The notes: generated by a model from the letters alone, not told the origin. A stretch of DNA of 64,000 nucleotides from Vermamoeba vermiformis (GCA_045837725.1 JBEWZL010000126.1:372001-436000), one strand, 5' to 3'. Positions 38,844 through 51,729 are shown, numbered from the stretch's first letter. Program-made: numbers and translations.

Positions 38844-41800
38844 ATGTCGAATTTAATCGTTCCTACATTTATTTGGCACGGGGCTCCAAGTCATCGGATC
38901 ACCAGCGCTGCTTTTTCACCGAATAGAACCCGATTATATACTGGATCTGATAACGGGCATATTTGTGTTTGGTCTATTGATAGTAAGGTATGCATCAGAA
39001 TTTATGGATTATTTTGAAAATAAAAATTACGAAAATGGAATTTTCTGTAACGGAATCTGCTTGTATATGCAAATTTTTTCGTGCATATAATATTAAATAT
39101 AGCCGTCATAATATTATTGCTACGTAGAGTCGCTATTACTTCAATTTACATTTTTTTTTAATTTGCTTGATCTGCTTACGTGTTGCAATCTCCTGCGTCA
39201 ATAATCCTTTTCTATTTATGCCTATTTACGATTAAATATTTATTATGGTGCTTACATATATGCAATTATAGGACTCGTCATTGGAGCCGATTTTGGTATT
39301 ATTTAGCAATGAAGAGTCTCCAATCACGGGAATTTGCTGCGTAAATTATGAATGGAAAGAGTCAATAGTAACAGGTATTATTATAGTCCTATTTGATTTA
39401 TTTCAACGAAGTTTCAAGAACGGATCTTAGATCAATTTTCTATTGAGTGTATTATCGCTACATATTAATGGCCCTATTTTTTTAGTATCACTCGATGGTA
39501 CATTATCAATATGGTCTCAAACTGATGGTCAATGTCTCGCGAGCAGATCCAGAGGTAAATTTTAATATTTGAAAATAATAATGCCTATTAATAATTAAAT
39601 TTATAGTATTTAAATGCTCGCCAAAAATGATCCGATTATTGCCCGATCAAACCCACGTGGCAGTGAGTGGATTGAGTGCTGACATTGAGGTGCTGGATCT
39701 CAATTCATTAAAGGTACGGCGGTATCATAGCCTTATATATAATATCATATCATGCTCATAATACCACCTAGATTACACATCGCAGCACAGACGCAGAAGA
39801 TTGGATCAAATGTCTCGACATTGGAAAATTGGGCGGCATTGAAAGTACGTCGTACAATTCCAAAAAAATTTCCGAATGACATCGCACCATAATATTATTA
39901 TAATATAATACGCGTTATATACTACTATCACATTCAGTTACATATAACAATCATGAAAGGACTGCATTAATTATTAATTTTTTCGCGTGTTCGCAGTTAT
40001 GTGGAGTCTGAGCATTCGCGGCACACTGCGCTATTGGCCGATTGAAGACGAATACAAAAACAACACTGCGAGTTTTGACCGCGACAAACCAGATTCCATG
40101 CCCATTCAAACGATTGTACTTGACATTCCTGACCCCGTGCACGCGTGCATGTCACCGAATAATCAGACGCTAGTCATTGTAACTAATAGTGAATGGCGGG
40201 TACGTGTTATATTTATAATCGTGGCTATCAATCAATCATATATAACATCACTTAAATTGCAAAAACATATGAGATCCAGATCCGTGAAAAAAATATTTAA
40301 AAATTAAAATATTCTCAACTACACATCTTAATTGCAATACTAACGTATATATATTATTAGCTACTTACAGCCAATGGTTCAAATTTGTTGATGAAAGTTG
40401 CTGCCCCAGATGCGAGTGGTTGCAACTACGCCCATTACGTCGACAACACAACGATTGTAGTGTGGACTAAGGTACGGTTATTATTAATGATATAATATAG
40501 CCGAGTCCTATATTAACTTCCACCTATTAGCGAGGCTATGGCTATGTATATAAATTACCCATCACCGCCAGTACTTCGCTCAACAAAAGCACCGAATTGT
40601 AAGTGTGAAAAAAATCCATCCTTTTCTAGTAAATATTAACGTCGTATTTATGATATTTATATATAGGGTGCCTAGTGAAGATGTTTTGCCGCAATCAGTG
40701 CTGTCGTTCGATTCAGATCCGGAAGATATTGTCAGCCTGTTATTGAATGACTTTGTGTTCGCAGCAAGTCACCAGTCCATTGCTGTCTGTTCAGAGGACG
40801 GTAAGCGCGGAACAATTTTCCATATTTGGCAATCAGAATAATTAACCTGACTAATCCAACAGGCTTCGTAAAAATTTGGAAAATCAGTCCAGATTCATTG
40901 CCGAAGTCTTTGAATCCAGTAATGGGTACGTATTGATTATATATGAATACTTAATATAGTAATTGAGTCCTAACCTATTTTTAGAATCGTGTTTTGAGGA
41001 CGGATGGGACGTAGTTGATTACGACAAAAAAGTGACTGCTAGTCTCGTGATTGAACAGCCGTTGACTTTGATTACCGGATATGGTAAGTACTTTCCATAT
41101 CAGGAAAAATTTTAATTCCGATAAAAAGACCGCTAACAGTATTAAAAATAGAGGATGGATCGATATCGATCAGCAAACTGCCCTATGACACCACGCCTAG
41201 TGTGTGGAAAGGTCACGCGGAAAAAATTAACTGTTTGATGGTGATGAAACACGAGGGCGAGGACTTTTTACTGAGCGGATCTGACGACGGATACATTAAG
41301 ACGTGGGATATGAAGTACGTAATCTTTAAAATAATTCATACCGTTACTAGTGCTCATATTGCAATATTTTCTAGGAAAAAGAAGCTCGTTCATCGCCTGA
41401 GCAATCAAAGTGGACCTATTTTGCAATTATTTAGGCCACAAGAATTACCGAGTGGTCCTAAATGGAAAAATAGATTTATGTCGCTTAGTCTTGACACTAC
41501 AATAGCTCTATATCGATTTGAATCCGTGCCTCAGTGGTAAGTTGTAGTTTCGTAACGGATACGCTTTTGGTCAAACTTTGGTCAAACACCAAAAATAATC
41601 GGTCCAAAAGGCGTTAATTTCCTTAGAAATAATTTTAAAGTGACCTTCTATAGCATTACATATCCTTAATAATAATAATGATAATTTCCTAATTTTTCTA
41701 TAATTTTAGTATTCATGTCTTTGGCAAACACTCCGCGCAAATTAAAGAAGTGCGATGGCAACCAGACCAAGACTATTTGCTAGTTCAATCAATGGACGAC

Positions 41801-44431
41801 GCATTTTCAATTTGGGACATGACGAGCGGTGGTCTCGAGAATTGTCTCTACGGCAAGCGAGGCCGCGACATTTTCTTCGCTGGCAAAATGTTGTCCAAAG
41901 AAGACATTCAGTTCCAAATGCGCTCCGTGTCCAAACAACCATTTTCAAGGGTTACTTTGCATATTCCTAAAGGTACGGCCTAGATTCAAAAATAGCGGAT
42001 CCAAACTAATAATATTTCATTATAGAGGCCCCAGTTCAAGCGATTATTTTGAACGTCAAACAATTGTCGTTCACGCTATATAATATATTTAAAAATCGAC
42101 TTGAACAGACTGAAGGTCACTCTGTGTAAGTAATTCCGGTGGTGTTTCGAAACGAACCAATGGACTAACATTGCCTTTTTAGGAAGGAGATTGACAATGA
42201 TGAATTGAAGTGGACTCATCCCGAGTACAAAGTATTTACGTAAGTCAATAAGAAATGAAGTTGAGAGCCTTGGTTGACATTAACTTTGCAGATATTTTAT
42301 TCCGTGGGGCATGGACGAAGATTTAGATCGACAAATCAGATCGGAATTGTTCTTGAAACCTCCTTCACCTGATGTTTGCTTTGGCATCATGGGGTAAGTT
42401 TTAAAAAAAAAATGACACGTGTCAAATTCAATTTTTTCACGGTGTTAACTTCGCGTGTCAGTGCTGGTGGCAAAATGTCAGTGTTGGTGCCAAAATCAAT
42501 GCGCGGCGTCATTACAAAAGCTCCGCCATCAGCCAATGACTCGATTGCTTCTCAATCGTCCAATCAAATCTTGAACTTGTCACGTGCCAGACTCGAACGT
42601 GAAAAAATGGCCAAATCGAGTCTAGCGAAGGACACTAAAAAGGCAAACCCTCAATTAGGAAGTTTTGGTACTGTTCAAGTGCTGAATGCTGTCAGCAGTC
42701 GTAAAAACGGACAGTGGACGACGAGTGACACGATGACAGCCATGTTGACACTCGCTTCCGTGTCACTTTCCAAGAGTCTCTTATTCTTAGACAGTAAGTC
42801 TAAATATGGCAATATGATCTACCCGGCACCTACTAACGACCTATTTATAGACAATAAGAATGTGTGCAGTCAGTTGTTGTCTTATTACTGCGCTTTGTTG
42901 CCGGATCGCGTTGAACATTACTTGGATCCGTCACTTTCGTATCTTGCACGATTCTGGCAGGACCCTATGGGTAAGCATAGGCATCATACATAACTATTAT
43001 ATATTGTATTAACCATTCTTTCAGAGGACATTATGCAGTCAGCCAGATCCATTCTGCTGTCAGTCGTAGATCGATTGCCCTTGAGCACGCGAAGAGATCT
43101 CGCGCAATCTTGGTCGCTGATGCGTAAGTACTGCAATCAGCCGTTATTTTAATTCAAATAACTCATCTATTGCCGTGCAGTCCAATCAGCCGATGCCACG
43201 AACAAATCGAAGCCCTTGGCTATTCTCGTATTGGCCATTCTAGCTTGTGAACGTGCAGATTCGTTAACACCCGAGTACGCGACATTATAACTGAGCGCAT
43301 ATATTGCACAATACTAACGACTCGTTGACACAGAATTGCCGCACAAGTCGCATTCGAGTTGGTCGATTTATTGTCCCAAGACAACGTGCAAGCGAACAAA
43401 TTGAACGTCACAACTGTCGAACTGCTTGGAAAGGGTTACGAGACATGGGCTCCTCGTAAGTATCTGAGATTAGAAAAGTGGATCTTACATCTCGGTGAAA
43501 TATTTGTTATGGATCTTAATACTTTTATTCTTATAGATATTAAGGACGTCGAAGGAGTCATTGAAAAGCTGTTCAAATTGTCACTGAAAAACGAGCCACA
43601 AAATCTGGCAACAACAGCGCACCACACACTGATGCTGATCGGTGCCAAAGACCCCAAGATGTTGATTTCAGTGATTGGTCAACGCTTTTCACTCAGTCAA
43701 GACTCGTTGAGCTCTGCTACACAACTTGACCCTCGCGAGCACGCGCACGCCTTGTTGACCATTCAAGCACTCATCAAAAAAGCACCGTACGCGATCTACC
43801 CGCACTTGTCACTGCTCGTCGAGTCATTGGTCCGCTCACTCGATCCACACGTGCCACACTTGCGCGAGGCCTGTTTGAAGCCTGCCACAGCCCTGGTCCA
43901 TGATCTTTGTCGCAGGTAAAATATTCCGTGAAAAAATTGAAAATATCTTTTGTGCTGACTGACGCGTCAATGATTAGGTTCCCATCAATTACGTTCGATC
44001 AAGCGGCGCAGAGACTGGCCACAGGCACTAACAGCAAAATCTTCGTGTACGATTTGACATCAGCGACACGGTGGCACGTGCTCGAAGGTCACAAGTCCAA
44101 TGTCATTGCGATCGCGTTCAGTGAAAACGGAAAAAGTTTGGCAAGTTACTCGCCTGACGACGGCGAGGTCAAGTTGTGGAAGATGGGCTCGACTATTTTT
44201 GGCATCTTAGGCGGCAATCCTCATTGTTACAAGACAATCAACGTATCGAAATTAGACAGTAAGTACCTCTGACATTACCATATTAGGCAATGCAATTCTG
44301 ACACGTTGAATACAGAACCTTTGACGGTGCAAACGATCGTCGATTTGCAAGTGCGATTACAATGGTCGCAAAAAATGTTCCTATTGACACGAACTTGGGA
44401 AAAAGATCCGCACACGAAAATTGAAGCGTAG
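38844..44431 (+). CDS. wdr7: WDR7-like / rabconnectin-3 beta WD40 protein
   Basis: Twenty-five exons keep frame over 5.6 kb and give 1187 residues. First exons are 38844-38987, 39272-39374, 39486-39554, 39607-39713; last are 43537-43915, 43978-44258, 44316-44431. N-terminal WD repeats (SHRITSAAFSPNRTRLYTGS, TGSDNGHICVW; SGSDDGYIKTWDM) are followed by an alpha-helical middle. A C-terminal WD pair (VLEGHKSNVIAIAFSENGKSL) and GSTIFGILGGNP close the protein. The order and ending match WDR7, which with DMXL/rabconnectin-3 alpha assembles and acidifies V-ATPase on endosomes and vesicles. Length is somewhat below animal WDR7 (about 1490). One intron (42794-42850) is 57 nt and in frame, recognised by GTAAGT, TACTAAC and TATAG. 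No frame damage seen. Confidence 0.85.
42413..42424. promoter_or_regulatory. intronic E-box palindrome TGACACGTGTCA, copy 3
   Basis: In the WDR7-like gene intron 42394-42461, after an A-tract. Confidence 0.55.
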
Positions 44432-44690
44432 TAGATCCGAAAAAAAATTCAATAAAGCAAAACTGCAACTTTTAATTGATTGATTATTCTTCAATTTACC
44501 TTTTATAGCCTGTTATGTTGGAGTATAATACATCTGGCAGGTACCTCTTCATATTTAATTAATAGTCAGTTTTTTAAAGTGAGTGACGAATGACAGCACG
44601 GGACTTGGTGACACACTTTGAACCTGGAATTATGAAAGAATACGCCCCCATCACCACAACACTTGCATTAGTTCCTTTTTAAAGATTTTG

Positions 44691-45746
44691 ATGCCAGGTA
44701 GGTCTGATTTTTCAAACGAGCCGAATCCCAAAAGGGCGATCGCAAAACAAAAACACTAAAATGATTATTACGTAGTATTTCAATTGAGATACCTTGTTGT
44801 CGATTAATCATGCTTGCTAAAATTAACTGCATAATTTTAAATAATTAAAATTACGAGTACTACGCTTTTAATACTATTTATTATGATTAATTAATCATTA
44901 TTAATTCAGTATCTTACCTATGATCTCCAATCACTATAATAACCAATCGTTTCAGATCGAGTTACCAAAACGGTGGCGGTTGTTGCTATAACTCTTCTAT
45001 TATCAACTGCCACGTGTCTTGCTCAAACATACGAAGGTGTTTGTGCCGAGCTTGAAATAGACGATACATTTTGCGAAGGGCACACTGCAAACTTTCCGAA
45101 AAGGGCTTGTACATATACCCCCTGGCTGAATTTAACTTCTTCCACCCTTTGCAACCCGACAGTTTATGGCATTTGGAAAGATTATTGTCCTAATCAAAAC
45201 GTCAATGCATCCCAATTTTGTGAGGGAACAGCGTACTATGGGCCATTCCCTCCGATGCTCAACCGACCTTGCCTCGCACTCACCCCTTGCAAAACTAACG
45301 CAGATTGCACTATCATTATTGTACCAGCTCCGAGCAATGCACCAGTGCCCGCCATCAAATCTTACTGCTACGACTGTTGCCTATTTTGCCACGATGATGC
45401 CAAGTGTCAAGAGTTGCCAATGTACGCTAACAGTACTAACATTACGGACTGCTGGCCCTGCTTTACGACACCAGAACCAATCGCATCCGACATTCAACCT
45501 AGTGATAATGCACAAGGGCCCTTCGCATCCAACGTTCCTCGTCAACAAAGTGCTAATGACAATGCTCCAGATGGCTTCAAAATGAGTCCGTGGATGTACG
45601 TTGCCATTGCCAGTGCAATCGTAGCACCATTAGTGCTGCTATTCGTGTTGTTGTTCCGACACAAGTGCACAAAAGACACGCCGCTTTCCAACTATGACAA
45701 ACTGAACGAAGACACCTCCGTCAATATGATAGAAATTGAGGAATAA
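44691..45746 (+). CDS. secreted Cys-rich single-pass membrane protein, unknown
   Basis: Exon 1 is only 7 nt (44691-44697, ATGCCAG) and exon 2 is 44956-45746. Together they give a signal peptide (MPDRVTKTVAVVAITLLLST...CLAQ) that exon 2 alone lacks a Met for. The ectodomain (about 25-185) has some 20 Cys in pairs such as CYDCCLFC and WPCF and several N-glycosylation sequons. A TM segment (MYVAIASAIVAPLVLLFVLL) and a 40-residue acidic cytoplasmic tail follow. No family recognised. It is probably a surface protein, and disulfide-rich. Confidence 0.72.
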
Positions 45747-45953
45747 AGAATATTATCACGTTGTACAATGATTCGTAGCTATAATCAGACGGAGTTACGA
45801 GCGAAAAAAAGTTGAATGACGAGTTGACACTCGACCACAAAGCAAAACTTGCCATAATAGCTGGAAAGTAGCCGCTGGGTTGCAGCCGCCCGTGTAACCT
45901 GGCAGACCTCTTCCTTGCTATGTTGCGCTCTGCAAAATGCACCAAACTTGTTT

Positions 45954-47520
45954 TTATTTGGCAATTTTAGTGAATTTTATCGTCTTGTCTCTGCTACCCG
46001 TCACAATCAACTTTTCGTTTGCCAATTCTATTATGACCTGTATGAAACATGTTAGATGGATGTTACCTTATAATCACCTTACCATTGAACTGATTGCGTC
46101 TTGATGAATTTTCTGTTCGTGCACTAGACTCCAGTTCTGCACCGGTCCTTTTTTGGTATTTTCAGTGCCCGTCAAATTAAACACGCGCAGTGCTCCGTCA
46201 CCACCGCCAGAAATAACTTGTTGCGCGTCATTGGCCAGCCACAGTGTTTTGACGACACTAATGTTCTGCAGCACGATCAGCGGTGTTTTGATCGCTTTGT
46301 CCGTGTCACTCGACCACAGCTTGATCGTCCTGTCTTTGCCACCTGTAGCTATAACTCCGTTCTAATACAACTCTTATCAGCACGTATAGTATATTAGTTC
46401 ATATAGTAGCGAACTTACCTTGACATCAACAGCCAAAACGTCGTTTGAATGTGCTTCGATGGTCTCAGTTGGCACGTCATTATCTACACGCCACTGTCGC
46501 ACAGTGCTATCAATAGGCTATTAGTATATATTACTAGGCTAGTATTCATATTATATTCACCCGTCATCGGACACAGTGACAAAGTTGCGTTGATCCATTG
46601 GGTTCAAAGTGAGTGCGCGCACGTGATCCGAATGTGACTTGTACGTCACTCTGTTCGTGACAGCGGCATCAACGACACCACTCTTATCATTCTTCTTAAT
46701 GCCTAGTATACATTATATTAATATACAATAGTATAAAAATGTCTTCGTGTTGCTCACCAACGTTGTATTTGTACACGTTCTTGTCTTGACCGGTAAAAAA
46801 TATCGTCACGTTCCAATGCTGATCGTGTCCTTGCACTCGAATCTCATCGGCTATCATTTGAATGGCATTGATTGGCTGCGGCACTGGCACTGATAATAAG
46901 GGAAAATATTGAGGCGAAACGGATGCACCTGAAAAATACTCCGTTAGACTTTCTATTCTCAGTTATTAACATAAGCCATTAAATATTGGTATTATAATTA
47001 TAGTTATATAATCCTTACATCTTAATAAGAGTTGAATGTAACGTCCAAGCCCGCCAAGAGCGCATAGTGTCAGATCTTGTTTTCGCACGAGTGAAATGAC
47101 GTGTAATGGCAAGTGATCGCGACTAATCTCGAGTGTACTTAATAATTTCGGAGAATTGTTCGTAGGAGAGTCGTCTATTTGCATCTGATCGGATCTGGAT
47201 CGCGAGTTAAAAATTCGAAATAATTGTATAAGTATATTATCGTTATGAACCAATTTAATATAAGACTTTCAGCAGAAATTTTCGGTCTAATAAATTTTCT
47301 GAATTTACTTACGCTGTATTTTGATTATTGAACGCGATCTGCGAAGTATTTGCGACTCCAGTAACATCTGTAAACACTACTTCTAATGAATCTATCATAA
47401 TAGACATTATTAAGCAGCTTAGTAAGAATATTATAGTATTTGAGTTATACCCGGCGAAATCTGGAGTAGTCGCAGATCAGTTATCTCTTCAGGATGACTT
47501 ATACTAAATATAGTAGTCAT
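45954..47520 (-). CDS. WD40-repeat protein, unassigned
   Basis: Eight exons (47520-47451, 47382-47313, 47194-47019, 46928-46758, 46702-46561, 46506-46419, 46361-46083, 46037-45954) give 359 residues. At least five WD-like blades can be seen, for example HSDHVRALTLNP...VTVSDDG, AHSNDVLAVDV...GGKDRTIKLWS, VSGGGDGALRVF and VTGSRDKTIKF. The first 100 residues are poorly conserved and may form degenerate blades. It probably folds as one seven-bladed propeller and acts as a scaffold. I cannot place it in a named subfamily. Confidence 0.78.
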
Positions 47521-47845
47521 AATTAATGTTGATTTATACAGTGGTTAATGAAACTACGAAGAACAAAAAAAAACAGAATGCTAGCAAAAATTGAAAATGA
47601 ATTCGATTTATTTGTCTGGCGTTAATAACTTTATTGTTTACTTCAGAAACAGCTCTTACAAGAGTAAGTAATTGTCGACATATTTGAGTGGATAACCATC
47701 GAGTATTCAGCTTTTGCTGCTAGCCCTGTGTCATAATTAAAAATTCGAGCAGATCAAATGAATCAGATGTGCACTGTTTTTATTTTAATTAAGAACATCA
47801 CTTGAGGCTAATATGGCTTCACTCCCAGTGTAATGAAGTAAATTT

Positions 47846-50121
47846 TCATCTTCTGATTGAAACGTGACCAAGCGGAAACACAGCAGCAATTTGTGAAGGT
47901 GTCATCTTGGAGCTGCTGCTAGAGTACTCCCACACACGAAGATTAGTTAAGCTGCTAAATACTGAAAAAGAGCTTGGACTTAGTTCTCTGTCCCATTCTT
48001 TGAATCCAAGGCGAGTAAGATTTGTCAACTGCGACAGAGTGATTGAAGGGTTGCCACGTAGCACTAACGTGTGAAGCCGTGTTAACGTGCTTATGGACAC
48101 CATACCCAGCAGAAAATCCGCTAAAGTCAAACTTATTAGTTTGAATCAAAAGTAAACTTGGAAACGTACCTGTGTACAGTTCGCTCAAGCAAGTAAATGA
48201 CTGAAGGTTTTTTTTGCTGATTTCATCGACAGATAATGATTTGATATGCGGAGGGAGGTCGTCATTACTGTCCCACGATGGAAACCGCCCAATACCAAGC
48301 TTCGTTAAATTTGTCAACTGTGCAAGACAGGGGTCATATACATTCCCCAAATAAAGCTCTTTTAACTGGGTAAACTCCAACAATGCTTCAATGTATTTGT
48401 CTTTCACTGCCCTTAATGTTAAGCTTGTGAGTTGGCTGCAATCTGCCAAGCTGTAAGAATAGATGGGCAAAGTTTCCAGATGTAGAGTCCCCAACTGTGG
48501 CAGTTTGTTAACCCAGTGTATCTCGTCTAAATGAGGGTGATGAAAATGCAATACTTTTAACTTCGATAGCCTGGTCAGTTGAAGGGCATCTTCTTCCTCT
48601 AAATCGAAGGAAATGCGCAGCGAGGTCAACTGAGTGAACTTGGTAAGTACACTCATTAAATTGTCTGGAACGATATAAGGCTCAGTTGGGAACGAAAATG
48701 AGTGCAGATTAGTCATTTTTGCCAAAGTGTCCAAACTAAAAAACGTTAGATAGTAGAATTAAAGTAATGTCATTATCTTACTTGTCATCCACAACGTTGA
48801 TTGACTCATAAGCGTCATCATAGAAAGAGCCAGGCAGAACAACGTCCTGTATTTTCGAATGTTCCAAACGAGACAAACTATTGCGGATAAAATTGCGAAA
48901 TGAATCGCCTCGGTATGGCTCATTGTAATCGGAGGGTATTGTAAAAATGCATTTGGGTATATTTCATTTTTTTATTCAGAAAACCCATAGTACATGGAAG
49001 TGCAAGTTGAACAAAAAAAACGGCACATCAAAATATGCCGTAGAGCTGAAGTTACAGCCTGTTTTCTTGAAAATCAACTGGGAAAACCCCATTTTACTCT
49101 AAGGTGCCCATATTAGGAAGTGTTTCACTGGTTTGTAATCATGATTTGATGCTTTGAAGGTTGCCAGATCATGGTACACAAAAGAATTGGAGTCTGATGC
49201 TTACTTGAGTGTTCCTAGGGCAAATACAGTGCAAAAAGCAAGTATATAGCATGGAATAGCCTAAAAAGGAAATTTGTGGTGCATATCAGGGGTCCATGAG
49301 GTGGACATTTGCAAAACACTCCTCTTGGCACTTGTGTGCATATGATCTGGCAATTACTAACAGTTTCCCTTCATCATTTATATGCCTTGCACTTCCCAGG
49401 TGAAAACTGAGTTTTCTACTTGCCTAATATAGAAATATAGTAAAGTGATCAGCAAATCGTTAGTAATTGATAAAAACTGTCGGGACAAGTTTCAACTTTA
49501 GTAACCATGGTGCAACAAATGCCAACTGCCCCATCCTTTCCTAATTTGGTAATTACTGTCAAATCCCAAAATTTCAGTTAAAAAACAGAATTTACAAGGA
49601 TTACGAGCAACAAGGAAGTCGTTAGTAATTGCCGGAATTTGGCGCGGCAAGTTCAAATCATTGTTTTTTGTAAAGGTCCACTTATGATGTCCATAACCTC
49701 CTGCCATATATGGTTATATTTGCTAGTTACACTAACTGCCTGTTTCCACCTTGGAGCACTCTGGCAAACAGTTAGTAATTGACAGAATTTGACGGGACAA
49801 GTTGGAATGGTATGTACATGCTGTAAAGCATTGTTTATGCTAGCAACCTTCCTAATTTGGAAATTGCTAATGATTTCCGAATGGGGCAGCAATGATTGAA
49901 AATTTGCAGATTTTTGCAAGTAATTTCAAGGGCCAACATCAAATTTTATTAAAATCTTACAAAACATTGATTTTCCATCAAATAATCCTCCCAATGCCCC
50001 CCAAATATACCCAAATGCATTTTTACAATACCTTTCGATTGTAGTCATTTTGGCCAGTCAGCTCAAACCGTGTGATAAATCGCCACAAATTCCACTGCCA
50101 CTGTTTACACACCTTTGTCAT
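47846..50121 (-). CDS. F-box/LRR-type protein interrupted by a 1.1-kb intron
   Basis: Four exons (50121-50032, 48918-48782, 48735-48170, 48120-47846) give 355 residues. The N-terminus MTKVCKQWQWNLWRF resembles the end of an F-box (VCKxW), so an upstream exon may be missing. From about residue 75 there are irregular leucine-rich repeats (LTSLRISF, LSKLKVLHFHH, LTSLTLRAV, LKELYLGNV, LTKLGIGRF). It is probably a substrate receptor of an SCF ubiquitin ligase. The first intron (50031-48919, phase 0) is filled by an element with 30-bp terminal inverted repeats. Every other intron in the gene is under 60 nt. If that intron is not spliced, the gene is broken. Confidence 0.68.
48935..50032. mobile_element. 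1,098-bp element with perfect 30-bp terminal inverted repeats
   Basis: Ends at 48935-48964 and 50003-50032 are perfect inverted repeats of 30 bp that begin GGTATTGTAAAAATGCATTT. The interior has no convincing open frame, so it is a non-autonomous (MITE-like) element or an introner-like element. It sits inside an F-box/LRR-type gene, and its right end supplies the GT donor of the intron (AAAG|GTATTG on the minus strand). The acceptor AG lies 16 bp outside the other end. Flanks hold GACTACAAT and GATTACAAT, 6 bp and 4 bp from the ends, which might be an imperfect duplication. No transposase seen. Confidence 0.8.
49459..49800 (+). repeat. three degenerate ~155-bp internal repeats of the element
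   Basis: GTTAGTAATTG recurs at about 49459, 49621 and 49771. Each is followed after 10-20 bp by a related block (CGGGACAAGTT, CGCGGCAAGTT, CGGGACAAGTT). An inverted copy (CAATTACTAAC) lies near 49351. CCTAATTTGG occurs at 49540 and 49851. This suggests the element interior grew by tandem duplication. Confidence 0.6.
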
Positions 50122-50416
50122 ACTTTGAAGTATTAAATTAATTAATTAATTAGACTACCAAGCACTTGTTTTAATTTTAAATATTTTGGGCTTTAATATT
50201 TAATTAATTATTAATCATATCGTGAGAATAAATAAATATTTAAACGATTTGCCTTTGCATTTTGTTTCGCCAAATCTGACGCGCTTTGTTTGGTAAATGT
50301 TGTAGACCAACATACCTGAAAAGAGACTTCGCGTCCAAATGAAAGGTAATACTGATTGTAATATCGTCAGGCAGGTTAGGCCAAAGCAAGTTTGAATCCA
50401 TTGTTGTCTGTCACAG

Positions 50417-51582
50417 AAATGAAGAAAATGAAAGCAATCCAGGGTTGGACCCTAGACCCTTTTTTCGCGGCAATATTAAAGCGGAATTTCAGAATTAAAA
50501 TCAAAGGAATGATGAACTCATCTGTTTCTTTCACGATGTTGCTGTGGTCTCGAGTCCTGTTCGGAGTATCGAGAAGTACTTCTTAGCACTCATCAAAGAA
50601 GGATCTGCACAAGAAATCAAGACTTTTTATTCTTATTTCAAGCGAGACCTTAACCACCTATTCGAAGAAAAATTAAGCAAAGAAAATTCAAGTAATCCAC
50701 TCAAAGCTGCTTTTGTTCGAGCAGATCCTAAGATTTTCAACGTGTTTATATTTTTAGAGCCCAAGTACTATCTAATAAATCAAAATAACGATGTCCGTAT
50801 ATTTCTATATGCAACTGTTCTGTATTAATAATTTATAATACAGCGGGCTCTTAAGTACGCCATCCAGTTGAACAGCGTAGAAAGTGGAACACTTTTGCTA
50901 CTGAATAGGCAAAGCGTACGTATATAAATTAACTACTATTGATTCTAATTCCTATTGTAATCAGAAGGAGCTCCCTGTCACGAAAACGTCGGATCCGATC
51001 TTCAATCAGCTTTTGAGTGACTTCAAACAGCTTGCCAAAGACGAATTCGCCCGTAAATACGCTACTCTAGAAGACGTAATATTTCCTTTCGCTGAACTGC
51101 CCATTGAATTACAATGCCACGTACTGAAAAAAATTTCAATCGGATGTACCTTTACAGCACCAGCTGTTTGCAAACTATGGCGCGACATGGTCCAGCCAGA
51201 TCCTCTCGTAGACAATGAGTTTATTGTTCGCAAGATATTTGAGTGCGAGACCACACTTGAAGAGTACTATTTGAAGATCGAACTACATCCGACGGTACAC
51301 CACTTTTGCCTGGCAAATCCAAAGAATATTTTGCCGAAAATAGAGGCAAAAGAATATGATGCTAGTTTTTTGAAGCTCGTAGATAATATTGTTAATAGTG
51401 CTGCTGAAGATTGCATCGATCCATCGCGCAAGGAAGATCTAAGAGAACTAATTCTCAATACGGACGTGGAAGATATATATTATTGGGAGGATTATGGACG
51501 TAGCTCAATATATTTAAAGATAGACGATGAAGTAGGAATAGGAATTACAATGCAAGAGCTCGTTGAAGGAAATTTTAAATGA
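50417..51582 (+). pseudogene. F-box protein gene with in-frame stop in its first visible exon
   Basis: Three exons fit: about 50417-50741, 50844-50915 and 50965-51582. The third contains an F-box (FAELPIELQCHVLKKIS, VCKLWRDM, about 35 residues into it) and a C-terminal region of unknown type. The frame that matches the later exons is open with coding character across the first exon, except for TAA at 50496-50498. Between that stop and the next exon there is no ATG. Either the gene is a pseudogene, the stop is removed by an intron I could not define, or the reading is a sequence error. It is divergent from the F-box/LRR-type gene carrying the TIR element. Confidence 0.55.
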
Positions 51583-51729
51583 AGTTAATATATGAAGGGT
51601 TACCAAACGAAACATATAATTAATTATTAATAAAATTATGCCTGCTGTGACCTATTCCGAATAATACTATTTTGCAGTACAAAGCAGATCCGGATCTCGT
51701 TTCAAGTTTTGGTGTTTATTATTTTTTGA

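Noticed and set aside
48900-50060. A clean target-site duplication around the TIR element
   Set aside because: GACTACAAT and GATTACAAT flank it but do not abut the TIRs and differ by one base; I cannot claim a true duplication.
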